A stretch of 64,000 bases of DNA, taken from the NCBI GenBank assembly GCA_039090855.1, contig CM077022.1, positions 70,766,971 through 70,830,970 on the forward strand, written 5' to 3'. This DNA comes from Macrothele yani (lineage: Eukaryota; Arthropoda; Arachnida; Araneae; Macrothelidae). The position numbers were made by a program, and so were the translations under genes. Each line of letters begins with the position of its first letter. Position 1 is the first letter of the stretch. The notes under the pieces were generated by a model. That model ran no database searches. It was not told where the DNA came from and worked only from the letters and a program-made list of their open reading frames with translations. This document shows, in pieces, positions 22,952 through 33,189 of the stretch.

Positions 22952-23573
22952 AACAAAAACTGGAGATTAACGATAAGGTTCCATACATTCTATATATATC
23001 GATACGTATACCTCGCATTGCAAAAAAAATCACTTATTCACTATCAGTTCAGCTTGTCAGATAAAATCCCACTCAATTGTTTGGTTCCAAAACAAACGGA
23101 AAAACAAACTGAAATGTTCACAATTACGGATAAACTTATATTAAAAAAATTGCTATTCTTTGTATTAACGGGAATTGAAAAAAACACAGAATTAAAGAAA
23201 ACAAAAACCTGGCTAAAAAGTTACTGAAATTCGTGCAAATGATGAAAGCTGGCGAACCGGAATAATATCAAAACTCAAGAACAAGGGGAAAGAACGGGGG
23301 AAGGAATTTTTTCCTGGTATGGCAACTCCTTACGAAAACATGGCGCCCATCAATAACAAACACGTGACGACGTTTGCACTTCTAACAAACATACTCTTGC
23401 ACAAATTTTCCCTCTTAATAAAGTAGGGTTAACTTAACAGCTTACAGGGCAACACAGCACTGGGTGTTAAGGAAATCAGAACACGGGAGCACACGTAATA
23501 ACAGCACTACTCGCTGTTCTGCTGCAAGATAAACTTGTTTACGAGTAAAAGAATAGTTCAAAAACTTTCTTAC
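22952..23573 (-). other. 5' end of the intron downstream of the quaking/HOW exon
   Basis: Continues directly from the splice donor (minus-strand GTAAGA at 23573-23568). No further exon is visible. A 107-codon open stretch on the plus strand (22904-23227) is Lys/Phe/Leu-rich and looks like chance. Confidence 0.5.
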
Positions 23574-23700
23574 CTTCATCTAATAACCGTTCCAGATGAA
23601 GAAAAACATTTGGAAATGCAGCTAACTGTTTTTTATCCTTTAAAAGTTGAGCTAAGTAGTCTGCTGTGTTCTGAGCGTTGTTATTAGTACTTTCACCCAT
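23574..23700 (-). CDS. qki/how: quaking / held-out-wings (STAR family RNA-binding protein), first coding exon
   Basis: The minus-strand ATG at 23700 opens 42 codons plus one base and ends at a consensus donor (AAG|GTAAGA). It begins MGESTNNNAQNTADYLAQLL and continues through KDKKQLAAFPNVF and HLERLLDE. This is the N-terminal Qua1 dimerisation segment of quaking/HOW proteins. DYLAQLLKD-KQLAAFPNVF is very close to the insect HOW N-terminus as I remember it. Exon phase 1 after LLDE fits the family's next residues (Glu-Ile). Quaking proteins bind ACUAA-type RNA elements and control splicing, stability and translation, notably in muscle and glia. The KH-domain exons are not in this window and should lie beyond position 1. 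The ATG context (gac ATG G) is acceptable. Confidence 0.85.
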
Positions 23701-24150
23701 GTCGTTTGCTCAGTATCCTTTAACAAAAATGCCTTCACAAAGTACAAATCCTAGCACAAGAGGTTCAACAGACAACAAATCCAGGTATATTGTAAAAAAA
23801 AATAGATGCACACCAATCAATAACATTAACAAATAAATACGTCCCTCGACACTAGTTCCTTTCGGCTTCACCAAAGAGCCGACTTCGATTAGCACTTGGA
23901 GAGCATCGAGATCTCAAATCTAGTTGCGCTGCGTAGGTTCAGCGCGCAGGCGCAGAACGTGGGCGATTCCAAATGTCGCAGGGGTTCGTTGGACTCCTGA
24001 GCTGCGTACTCGTTTGTGAAAACAGCATTCCAGTTTCAAGTGTAACGCGGAGGTGTAACTCCCTAAGACTCGGTTAGACGTTTCGATTCAGGGTCTCCTA
24101 ACAGGTGAAAGTTGCTACTTCGCTTTGATCCAGGGGAACAAGTGGGAGCT
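23701..24150 (-). promoter_or_regulatory. 5' UTR and promoter region of the quaking/HOW gene
   Basis: Upstream of the start codon the sequence becomes locally GC/CpG-rich (about 23925-24075), unlike the surrounding AT-rich DNA. It contains GCGCAGGCGCA at 23944-23954, a good match to the NRF1-type palindromic element common in CpG promoters. No TATA box is convincing. The transcription start is inferred to lie within or just downstream of this island on the minus strand. Confidence 0.5.
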
Positions 24151-24640
24151 AAACAGATGAACACGGGCTAGTAAAAAAAACCACAAGTGTTTTTTTTTTT
24201 TAAGATAATACTAGAGAAACCAGTTTGCTTAACAGCTTTACGTGGAGATGGATAAATGAAATTTTTTTTAACAGATATTGCGCTGTAATCCCATATGCAT
24301 CAAATACTTGTTGGTAACGGTAACTCCGCAGTACATGAAATAAGCTTAGCTGTCATTTTGTTTAGTAAATGGTTATCCTGTGATATCTACGTCTTCAAAC
24401 GGGTTCATTAGGTACGTGATGTCACTTAAAACGTTAAAATACAATACCCGACCTGCTTAATTTGCTATCTCCCAGAAAAGTGGAGAATGTGTACATCTGC
24501 GTTGCAGAGCTGTATACCAAATCCCCGCTTCTGATGTAGGGGACTCAAAACTATTGCTTTTAATAAATTACTCTAGTGAAATGCAAGTCATAACTATTTT
24601 GTAAAAAATTACTCTAATGAAATGCAAGTCGCCCCTCCAA
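24151..24640. other. Intergenic sequence, nothing recognised
   Basis: A short tandem duplication 'ttactctagtgaaatgcaagt' / 'ttactctaatgaaatgcaagt' at 24569 and 24609 is the only repeat noticed. Confidence 0.4.
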
Positions 24641-24716
24641 TAATTTTACTGGGGAGGTGCAGTGCCTATCCAATATGTTTCGTCCTGTTTGATTAAATTT
24701 AGCCTTATATGGTGGA

Positions 24717-24790
24717 CCCAGGGCCGGATGGAGCTTTTGCGGGGCTCGGGGCAAAAGAAAAAATTCATTTCTGGCGCTAGGAAATAAATC
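24717..24790 (+). repeat. Solo hAT-like terminus
   Basis: 'cagggccggatggagc' at 24719 followed by 'ggggctcggggcaaaag' resembles the CAGGGCCGG-type terminal repeat of hAT elements. I could not pair it with a second end, so this is a fragment or a chance match. Confidence 0.35.
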
Positions 24791-24857
24791 TCAAATTTTA
24801 ATAAAGTTGTTACGTGTAAAATGTCCGTAAGATACACGCACAATGTGAAATCCACAA

Positions 24858-24948
24858 ATTTGCCGTGACGAATCCGCATCCCTCTGTTCCGGAGCCGAAT
24901 GCTTTACCAATTAAGCTATACCGACTGAATTTATCGCTGCAACATTTT
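24858..24948 (-). repeat. tRNA-derived repeat (SINE-C head), antisense
   Basis: Reverse complement: tcggtatagcttaattgg, taaagcattcggctccgg, aacagagggatgcgg. Box A-like and anticodon-arm-like blocks match plus-strand copies at 44.46 and 49.52 kb. Not a functional tRNA, because the T-arm is missing. Confidence 0.6.
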
Positions 24949-24950
24949 TG

Positions 24951-25353
24951 TCTTGGCATGTGCTTCACCTATGTAGTACGTCATAACGAAAGCTATCATA
25001 AAGACAAAATGATTATCTTAAAGAAGTATTTACTTTAAGCGTAAGAAAAAGACCATAATATAGATTGAAAGTTTCGAGCGATAGAGAGAGGAAAACCTTA
25101 AAATCTACGATTTCCTTTTCGGGGAGATGGGTTTGAGGTTGTATTATGACTTATAAAAACTTCCTCACAAAATATCACAAAGCTACCTGCACAGCGAAAA
25201 TTTTTGGATTGCGAAAATTTTAATGTAGGAATAATAATAAATTCGTATAAATAGTTTTTTCTTCTTCTGATTTATGTTTTAATGATTGATTTTTAATGTA
25301 AAGTGCAGTAAGTGACAAATTAATGACTTTATAAACTTTTATCCGCGTTCATA
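24951..25353. other. AT-rich intergenic sequence, nothing recognised
   Basis: No ORF or boundary of interest. Confidence 0.4.
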
Positions 25354-25491
25354 TACACTGCTAGCCACCCAAAATGCAACACCAAGAAGGACACAAGATA
25401 GCAAAGCCAGATTTACTGGACACATAACAACAGATACAAAGATGAAACGATTGAGCTTACAGGCCCGTGCGACTTGCGGAACACGCAGACA

Positions 25492-27388
25492 TCAATAGTT
25501 CGTGTGGCCCCCATGGCTGGCAATAACGGCCGCTACACGCCGCGGCATCGAACGAAAGAGGCTTTGGATGTGGGCTTGGGGTATGTCGGTCCAGGCTGCT
25601 TCCACACGCAGGACCTGATTTACGCCTAGGCACGCAAGGCACATGCCTAGGGCCCTCAAATTGAAAGGGCCTCAAAATCTTGGTTAAAAAAAAAAAACTT
25701 TCCCTTTTTCAAAATATTTATACGTGGGTAGATGTGATGTGGAGTAACTATATATAAATCGCTGTCAAAACACAAGCAAGTACTGGCAATATAATATGTG
25801 ATATTTCTAGTTAATATCAGTAACATTTTCCAGATAATTTGGGGAGGGTTTTTGTGTGAGATTAAACAAAAAAGTGTCGTGTTGTGTAATAAAAACTAGC
25901 AGTATGTGTATGCTTGTAATTATGGCTTACTAAGATCAACTATATACTTCAATTTCAAATACTGCATGGTTCTGAAGCAAATTTTAAACATTTTGACATT
26001 TTAGCTCCCAAAAGTTATATTTGAAAAATCTTTGGACTTAATTCGGGCAGGGTTTGAATCCCCCAAACCTCTCTCTTAAATACACCCCTGGTTAATATGG
26101 TAATAGTATAGTTTAGACACATCTGGCAAAAAAATCCAATGTCCAATTGAATTTTACCCGTCATATGGCTTTGTCACACACAACTGTTTCATTGATGAAG
26201 GTTCAAGTCTTTTCAGATTCAAATCAGTAGGACAGCATAAAAATCTAGGAGAAAACAATATTTTCACCAGGTACTACCGTAATTTAATGTCAGTCTTATA
26301 AATGTATTGTGTTTATTAAATTATTACGCTAAATTGTAATACAGTCGCCCAAAATGGTCACACTACCTACTCGACTCCGTAAAGTAAATGTCGAGTGGAG
26401 GGGGCCTCGTTTAGGGTTGTGTCTAGGGCCCAATTCTGTGTAAGTCGGGCCCTGTCCACACGTTACCACAGTTCATCAGGTGTAGCCGCGGGTGGTGCTT
26501 GCCGGGCTACTCGGTTGCCGATCAGCGACCAGACATGTTCGATGGGCGACATATCGGGAGAACAGGCGGACCACGGCAGCGGTGACACCTGGTGGTGGGC
26601 AGTGAAGAACTGTTGCACGATGCGTGCCACGTGCGGGCGCGCATTGTCCTGTTGAAACGTGGCCGCTGACAGGTCCTGCAGGTAAGGGAGGACTACAGGC
26701 TCCAAAATGTCGGAGATGTAGCGGTGGCTGTTGAGTGTACCGGCGATGCATACCAGAAGGGTGCGGGTGTCATATCCAATTGCGCCCCAAACCATAACGC
26801 CAGGCAACGGACCGGTATGCCGATGCATAATGCAGGCGTCATACAGTCTCTCGCCGCGGTGCCGCCACACGCGGATCCGACCATCGTGGTGTTGCAGGCA
26901 GAAGCGGGATTCGCCGGAGAAGACAATGTCGTGCCATTCCGTAGTCCAGGTGCGGCGTTCAACGGCCCAATTCCGCCGCACTCGCCGGTGGTGTAACGTC
27001 AATGGTAATCGGAGCAATGGGCGCCGTGCGACAAGTCCCCGCTCCTGCAGACGACGTCGAACGGTACGTGCTGACACAGGTTGTTGCGCAACACACCTAA
27101 TTCCTGCGCTAACGTTCGTGATGTGACGGTGCGTGCCGTCAATGCCCGCCGCACAACATGCCGGTCCTCTCGTTAGGAAGTGTGCCGCGGCTGCGGCAAT
27201 CGCTCACGTCGGTCCGTCCGTCCCTCCTGTACCCAACGAATCCATACTCTCCTCACTGTGGCTGGATGTCGTCCCACAGGGGCGCCGATGTCTCGGTACG
27301 ATAAACCGCTGTCGCGATAAGCCACTATTCGTCCTCTCTCGAACTCCGAAACGTGCTGGAATGACTGCCGTATTCTGCGACGAGGCAT
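25492..27388 (-). pseudogene. Tc1-like transposase, interrupted and mutated
   Basis: Starts at 27388 with MPRRRIRQSFQHVSEFERGR and a helix-turn-helix region (SYRDIGAPVGRHPATVRRVW), then a frameshift at about 27170. 27077-26463 reads SARTVRRRLQERGLVARRPL onward with FSGESRFCL (first acid changed to Glu-type context, normally SDESRF), FQQDNARPH (second Asp) and SPDMSPIEHVW (third acid). I count 35 residues between the second and third acids. The frame reaches ELW, then TAA (probably from CAA), and continues after the hAT insertion as RVEAAWTDIPQAHIQSLF to the typical C-terminus [17 protein letters not shown] ending at 25492. Confidence 0.9.
25609..26454. mobile_element. Non-autonomous hAT element inserted in the Tc1-like transposase
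   Basis: Exact 8-bp TSD tccacacg at 25601-25608 and 26455-26462, the hallmark length for hAT. Termini are inverted: left caggacctgatttac, right (reverse complement) cagggcccgacttac. 846 bp, no transposase. The insertion point is within the codon series of the host transposase. Confidence 0.93.
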
Positions 27389-27606
27389 CAGGAAGCTTCC
27401 CACGCACAGGTCCGGCAGCACAACACACTTCCACTACTTACACCCCGCCTTCTGTGCACCCTTCTTATAGTGCTTCTCGGTGGCGTGCCGGGCGCATATG
27501 CCGTGCAATGCTAATGCATTTCCTCTCGCGGGCGACGCATGCTGCGAATTTCAGACCAATCGGATGCTTCCTTCTTGGTGTTGCATTTTGTGTGGCCAGC
27601 AGTGTA

Positions 27607-27808
27607 TGATTTATTTTTTTTTTTAATTTCTGGTAATGTTTTTAAAGTGACAGAATAAATGGCTTCCATATGTAGCCCGAAACCAACTTTGATTTTGTTC
27701 TTTTTATTTCTTTAAATTTAAGTATCTGGTTTGCACCCAAATTGTTAAATATATAAAAGGGCCAGAAAATGACAAAATTTAATTTGCTCTAACATGAATG
27801 CGAAAAAT
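27607..27808. other. Short intergenic stretch
   Basis: AT-rich flank between the Tc1-like element and a SINE. Nothing else seen. Confidence 0.4.
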
Positions 27809-28034
27809 GCCGCCCTGGTGGTGTCGTGGTCTAACCGATGGCTTCTGATCATTCGTCCAAAAAGGGGTCCGGGCTTAAATCCCGGTGAAGCATGGATGTT
27901 GTGTCTGTCTTACGGCACTGGCTCTCTCTCTTACCTGAAACCAGTGGCCCTAAATTAGGAACGGGCGACTGCTTATAGCCCATTGAGTTGCTCACTGTAG
28001 TCGTTAAACCTCCAATCAAAAAAAAAAAAAAAAG
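27809..28034 (+). repeat. SINE-A copy, sense
   Basis: tRNA-derived head (gtggtctaaccgatggcttc, box B region 'gggcttaaatccc', damaged), body 'catggatgttgtgtctgtc', 'ccctaaattagg', tail 'cgttaaacctccaatc' plus poly-A. Flanked by a 14-bp TSD gaatgcg(a/g)aaaatg at 27796 and 28035. Confidence 0.9.
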
Positions 28035-28098
28035 AATGCGGAAAATGTTTAGTTACAATAATTAAGTAATACAAAAATGAAATCTGGAAACCGCAGTG

Positions 28099-28318
28099 CC
28101 GCCTCGGTGGCGCAGTGGTCTAAGCGATGGCTTCTGATCGTTCACCAGAAAGGGGTCCGGGTTCAAATCCCGATGAGGCATGGATGTTGTGTTTGTCTTA
28201 CCGCGCTGGCTCTCTCCCTTCCCAGGAGCCAGTGACCCTAAATTAGGGACGGGCGACTGCTTATCGCCCACTGAGTTGCTCACGGTGCACAGAGGGGTAT
28301 TTAATAATAAAAAAAAAA
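28099..28318 (+). repeat. SINE-A copy, sense
   Basis: Well-preserved head: gccgcctcggtggcgcagtg (box A), tccgggttcaaatcccg (box B). The tail is aberrant (cacggtgcacagaggggtatttaataat plus poly-A), lacking the usual 'gtggtcgttaaacctcc'. Confidence 0.88.
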
Positions 28319-28371
28319 CTGGCCAAAATGCACATTTCCGAAACACGGTTTAAGCGGATAACAACTACAAC

Positions 28372-29190
28372 TAAGGTAACCAGATATTAGAACACTGATT
28401 TGAGGACAAAAGGGCATGGTGTCCCCAAATCAGCAGTTCATTTGGGGACATATACGTACTCAAAATATATATGCAAATCTTTTTGTCACATAACTGCATT
28501 GCTTCAATAAGTGTGATATTACATATGAAAATTTATGTCTTAAAAGGATATATCTGGTAGAATGTTGGTAATTTGTATTGACAAAGTAGAATTCTGATGG
28601 CCAGAACATATTAGCAGAAGTGAAATGCTTTACCTTGTATATGTGCCGAATTAAAATCAAGCTGCACACCAAACCAATTGCATGGCGAATTTTTCATTTT
28701 GCCAAAGTTTTTGGAGAAACTTAGATCAAGTACAGTCGAAATTTGACCGCACCAGTAGTTTAGTGTCCACTGACCATTTGTACAAGTGGGTACGGGTTCG
28801 AGTCCCGACTGAGACATGGATGGTGTGTTTGTCTTACAGCACTTGCTCTTTCTCTTCCCTAGAACGAATGTCTCCAAATTAGAGACAGGTGACTGCTTAT
28901 AGTCCTTAGAGTTGCTCGCGGTGGTCGTTAAACTCGGAAAGAAGAAAAAAAAGTCAAAATTTCTTTTCACAAGAAGCATGTCGGAAAATTAATACAACGA
29001 AAACTACTTTTAGGAACATTTTTCAATAGAAATCTAACGAGCTAATAAGGAAGTGCAAATTCGAGGACATTTGAGGACAAACATCAAAATTTGAGGACAA
29101 TTTGCGTCCCCAAAGGCATCAGACGTTTTGGGGGACAGTAAACTAAATTCGAGGACTGTCCTCAAGAATTGGGGACTTCTGGTCAGCTTA
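28372..29190. mobile_element. hAT-type MITE carrying a SINE
   Basis: Terminal repeats taaggtaaccagata (left) and, reverse complemented, taagctgaccagaag (right). Subterminal blocks rich in 'gaggaca' and 'ggggac' occur at both ends. 8-bp flanking duplication actacaac / actgcaac (one mismatch). No transposase. A SINE-A copy lies inside. Confidence 0.8.
28745..28955 (+). repeat. SINE-A copy, degraded, inside the hAT-type MITE
   Basis: Box B 'gggttcgagtcccga', then 'gacatggatggtgtgtttgt', 'ccaaattagagacagg', 'tgactgcttatagtcc', and 'gttgctcgcggtggtcgtta'. The poly-A is short and interrupted. Confidence 0.85.
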
Positions 29191-29360
29191 ACTGCAACCT
29201 ATGGTAGTTGAATAGATATGACGTCAGCCCCTCACCGGTTTAGTGAGTGAGCGCACACAATAGTGTCAACGCGGCAGTCAGAAGTTAACCGCTATCACTT
29301 GTGCACGTCTCTCTTCGTGGCGCAACGTTAAGTGTTGATTGTAGTGAGTAAACGCAGTTA

Positions 29361-30583
29361 TACACTGAAGAGCAATTGAATTAGAGACAGCTGGCGTTAT
29401 GCAAATGTGGCGCTGTGGGTGGCCCTGTAAACGGAAACGACATGACGTATGCAGCGATCCGACAACATAAGGAGTGATGCGACGGGAATTAGTAAGAGTC
29501 GGACGCAGTATGGGTAAGACGAAGGATCAAAGCGCATTTGATCGTGGGCAAAATTGTCAGGACCCGGCGAATGGGTCACTCCATCTCGGAAGTCGTGCAA
29601 GCACTGGGGTTTTCACGCCACTGTGTCACGGGTGCACCGCGAGTACATCGAATCCGGTGAAACCATTCCTGCAAAGGCCAACTGCCGTGGACAACAGCGT
29701 GTGGATGAGCGGGGTCATCGTCGGCTAGCTCGCATTGTAACAGTGGATAGACGGGCCACGGTGCAAGAAATCACTCGGCAATTTAACGCTGGTACACAAA
29801 ACCTTGTAAGCAGCCACACCATCCAGAACCATCTCCTCGCTATGGGGTACAGAAGCCATCGTCCCACGAGGATGCCGCTGCTGACCGCCCATCACAGGGT
29901 GCAAAGATTGGCATGGGCGCGGGAACATCTCCACTGGACCCTAGACATGTGGAAAAATGTTGCCTGGACTGATGAGTCGAGATTCACGTTGGTACATGCG
30001 GATGACAGGATACGAGTACGGCGCAAACCACATGAAGCGATGGATTCTTCTTGCCAGCAGGATACTCTTCAAGCTGGTAGGGGTGGCATTCTCGTCTGGG
30101 GACTGTTTACGTGGACTGAAATGGGACCCCTGGTAAGTGTGACATCGTCCCTCACAGGTCAACGTTACCGAGATATCCTGGACAACCATTTGCTCCCGTT
30201 TGTGCGTCTTCAACATCCCACTGGGGACCTCATCCTGCAACAAGACAATGCACCGTGCCATCATTCCCGAATTGTATCCGAATGGTTGGATGAACACTCC
30301 ACCGACGTGACCTCGCTTTCTTGGCCAGCTACGTCACCTGACCTCAATCTCATCGAGCATATGTGGGATGCCATCGAGAGAGATGTTCGAGGGTCTGATC
30401 CCCCTCCATCAAATCTTCGTGAACTGTGGGAGCTTGTTCAGGGGTCGTGGATCCGTACGGCTTCCCAACGCTTGCGGTGTCTTGGTGAGTCCATGCCGAG
30501 ACGAATCGCCGCCATCATCAGGGCGAAAAATGGTGCTACACGTTACTAGACAGGTATCTCTAATTCAGTTGCTCTTCAGTGTA
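29361..30583 (+). mobile_element. Tc1-like transposon (DD36E spacing), nearly intact
   Basis: Inverted repeats cactgaagagcaattgaatt at 29363 and, reverse complemented, cactgaagagcaactgaatt ending at 30581, both flanked by TA. The 1.22 kb element holds one transposase gene on the plus strand. Confidence 0.95.
29511..30549 (+). pseudogene. Tc1-like transposase with N-terminal frameshifts
   Basis: ATG 29511 starts MGKTKDQSAFDRGQ. An extra base near 29552 and a second indel near 29615 shift the frame within the DNA-binding domain. The uninterrupted frame 29554-30549 (331 codons) then carries the rest: GQQRVDERGHRRLARIV, WTDESRFTLVHAD (first catalytic Asp), LQQDNAPCHHSRI (second), and SPDLNLIEHMWD (Glu), with 36 residues between the last two, plus the usual PRRIAAIIRAKNGATRY end. 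The catalytic core is intact. Activity would need an undamaged N-terminus. Confidence 0.9.
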
Positions 30584-30963
30584 TATAAGTTTGTCATCGT
30601 GGATTCTGACCCCGAAGGTATGTACGATCAAATATTGCGTATTTTAGTAATCTCTTTGCAATATTCAGTTAGTATGACTGCTGTAAAAGTAGTATCGAAA
30701 TGATTGAAACCTTCGCATTATTTGTCGAAACGCGAAGGGTTTAGTTATGCTTCCAAGCTTTCCCAAGTAATTTCGTTACACTAAATCATTGAATGTGTCC
30801 TAAAGAACACATATCAAGCAGTTTCAGCCGTTGAATCCCACAAACTAATTTTTTGTGAATTGTTTTAAATATGGTTATTTAAAAAAAAATCACAAAAAAT
30901 TTGGTTTTTCGATACTCCATGCATGGGTTCGATTTTTCGAAGGACTTTTGCATTTGTCATAAA

Positions 30964-31534
30964 AATTACCAATTGGGAAGTGGCATGCACGAACCAAAAG
31001 TGAAAAAGAGTTAGTTGCGTCAACTAAAAAAGAAATACAACATCAATTTCGACACCAATTGGGCCTGTTGGTGGACATCTCTAAGCCTGGGTTCGGAAAC
31101 ACTAATGACGGGAACACTTTGAGGTGGTTTTTCCATGATCCAGCAGTGGCGTCTAGCATCACAGGCATTGACGAAGGATTAATACTAGATTTAAAATTAT
31201 TTTGGAAACCCTCTCAAGTGGACATGAGATAGACGGGGCGAAATTCAACAACTATTGCGTCGAGACTGCACAATTGTATGTGACGCTGTATTCCTGGCAT
31301 CCGATGACGCCAACCATATACAAAATATTCGTTCATTTAGGGACAGTGATTTCCAAAGCACTTTTGCTTGTCGGAGGAAGCAGCAGAAGCCAGGAATAAA
31401 CATTTTCGCCTGTACCGAATGAATTACGCCCCGAAAATTTCAAGAGAACATTGTAATATGGACATACTTAATGATGAAGAAAGTGGTGAAGAAGACGAAC
31501 TACAATCCGACGTAGACTCACAGAACAGTTTGTA
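30964..31534 (+). pseudogene. Fragment of a transposon-associated protein common in invertebrates
   Basis: Three frames join at about 31200 and 31375: PIGKWHARTKSEKELVAS, GNTNDGNTLRWFFHDPAVAS and ITGIDEGLILDLK; then METLSSGHEIDGAKFNNYC and YSWHPMTPTIYKIFVHLG; then EEAAEARNKHFRLYRMNYAP and an acidic tail ending at 31534. I recall this 'DGNTARRFF ... YPWYPMPPTVHKIL' pattern from many multicopy invertebrate ORFs of unknown class. No catalytic motif is identified. It is broken here. Confidence 0.5.
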
Positions 31535-31727
31535 ATGTATTTACTCGACTGTCGTATTTGTAGCTACTGATTCACACATTTGCTTACAACTGTTTTGTTT
31601 GTTATTTACATATGGGTTTTTTCATTCTTGCAGTTGAAATATACCTAAACGAGATTCATATACACATTCTAAAGCCAAAAACACAATAAAATAATTTTGA
31701 CCACATTTTTTGGTCAAATATCCCACT

Positions 31728-31771
31728 GTGCGGTGATCGTTAAACCTCCAATCAAAAAAAAAAAAAAAATC
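31728..31771 (+). repeat. SINE-A 3' tail fragment
   Basis: 'cggtgatcgttaaacctccaatc' (described in parts: cggtgatcgtta, aacctccaatc) followed by 16 A. A strongly 5'-truncated insertion. Confidence 0.75.
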
Positions 31772-31924
31772 TCAGTATTTGTATGGCGAAGGGTTATAAC
31801 CGATTCAAAAATGAGGGGATTTAAAAAAAAAACAAAAAACAAAAAAAAACTTAACATCATTTTAAGGGCATCCACCCCAAAACTTACACACAAACAATAA
31901 TTGTAAAAAATTCTACCGAATATG

Positions 31925-31992
31925 ATTTTTTTCCTACTCTGCGTGGCCCGGGGCAGACCGCCCCGGTTTCCCTTATGGCCCAGTCGGCCCTG
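31925..31992 (-). repeat. hAT-like terminus
   Basis: The reverse complement begins cagggccgactgggccata, then gggaaaccggggcggtctg, a classical hAT-type terminal sequence. The partner end was not found. Confidence 0.5.
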
Positions 31993-32040
31993 GGTAGACT
32001 AAGCTCCACCTTATAAGGCCAACGCGATATATTTCCAAAA

Positions 32041-32280
32041 AAAAAAAAAATAATAATAATAATAAATAATAAAATAAGTAACCTTTTATATTTCCAAAAT
32101 TGCAATTTATTTCCAAAAATATTAATAACAAAATAAGTAAACTTTTCTTCCCATATTCAGAATTGCTCATTTGATAAGAAACTGGATTGCCAGCCCCGTA
32201 ATGTGTGTTTAACATGTTCTCATGATATGTGGTAAATGTTTCAAACAATTATCAAAAATAAAATAAATAAATAAAAATAC
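32041..32280. repeat. AAT-rich low-complexity and short local duplication
   Basis: (aat)n tract followed by two copies of a 'aaataagtaa-cttttatatttccaaaa'-type segment. Confidence 0.6.
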
Positions 32281-32612
32281 AGAAACGTGTAATCTTTAGT
32301 GCCTTTATTTATTTTTTGCACTTTTTGTTCTTTGTTTAAGTAACCTACTTAATTTCTCATTTTTTCATGAACGTTTGGAAATAAAATCTCTCTGCATATT
32401 TTTATAAAATCACAGGCTGAGTTTTATATTTAAAGAATATTAATATTCAGCAAAAGAATATTTACGTTTCCTTGTTCATTTGCTGATGAGCAAATACAAT
32501 TGCGTTTTAAAATATACGTCGAATCTCGTAGTTTATTAATAAACAGGAATTGTACACCAACTATGCTTAAAATAGTGTACCTGTATTAGTAATCCGAATT
32601 CATTGGCATAGA
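32281..32612. other. AT-rich sequence, nothing recognised
   Basis: No gene-like signal. Confidence 0.4.
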
Positions 32613-32623
32613 GCAGAAATAAA

Positions 32624-32737
32624 AGTTTCCAAGCATTCGCGCATCAACCAGATGGCTTTTTCAAGAAGGTAGACATCAATTTGCTGTCTACCTTCCTTGA
32701 AAAAGCTATCTGGTTGATGTGCGAAAGCTTGGAATTT
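32624..32737. repeat. Long hairpin (about 50-bp arms)
   Basis: Left arm 'ttccaagcattcgcgcatca', 'accagatggctttttcaaga', 'aggtagaca' is inverted at 32685-32735 after a 9-base loop. Poly-T tracts follow at 32738-32787. Confidence 0.85.
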
Positions 32738-32899
32738 CTTTTTTTTTTTTTTTTTTTCTGTTATTGAGGTTTTTTTTTTTTTTTTTAATGATTTATTGGA
32801 CCTGGTGGTACAGAGACATGACAAACAGGCAGACATAGACAGAATACAGATATTTCACAGCAACAAACACATATCCTACATGGTTTACAGCATGCCAAA

Positions 32900-33125
32900 T
32901 GCAATTGTTCGACCATTTCTAAATGACCTAGAGATCTGAAAATTGGTATGCTGATAGCTCTTAACGTCCGTATACCTAAAAAGTCCGAAAAAAATAAATC
33001 AGAATGGCAGCTTTGGAACATTGTCTGCTTGAATATTTCGCGCATTGTTTGACCACTTCTAAATAACCTAGGGATCTGAAAAGTGGCATGCTGTTAGGTC
33101 TTAAGGTCCGGATACCTATACTTCG
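32900..33125. repeat. Two-unit tandem repeat, about 140-bp period
   Basis: 'gaccatttctaaatgaccta-gagatctgaaaa' at 32911 and 'gaccacttctaaataaccta-gggatctgaaaa' at 33050, followed by related text. A more distant relative (ctttggagcattg, aaaagtcagaaaa) is at 34490-34575. Confidence 0.75.
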
Positions 33126-33189
33126 ATTGACCCTAAGATGACACTGTAGTTTAAAGTACACTGAGCCTTCGGGGAAGGTCGAGAGTTAT

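Larger units (their letters stand above)
25354..27606 (-). mobile_element. Tc1-like transposon (DD35E spacing) split by a hAT insertion
   Basis: 35-bp terminal inverted repeats at 25356-25390 (cactgctagccacccaaaa...) and 27570-27604, each next to a TA, match with only two differences. The transposase lies on the minus strand. Removing the 846-bp hAT element plus one copy of its TSD restores about 1.4 kb, the usual Tc1-like length. Confidence 0.95.

Noticed and set aside
22904..23227. 107-codon plus-strand ORF in the quaking intron
   Set aside because: Lys/Phe/Leu-biased, starts inside the 235-bp repeat unit and contains no recognisable motif; expected by chance in AT-rich DNA.
27133..27609. 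158-codon plus-strand ORF in the Tc1-like element
   Set aside because: Antisense to the transposase N-terminus and terminal repeat; GC-rich transposon sequence produces open antisense frames.
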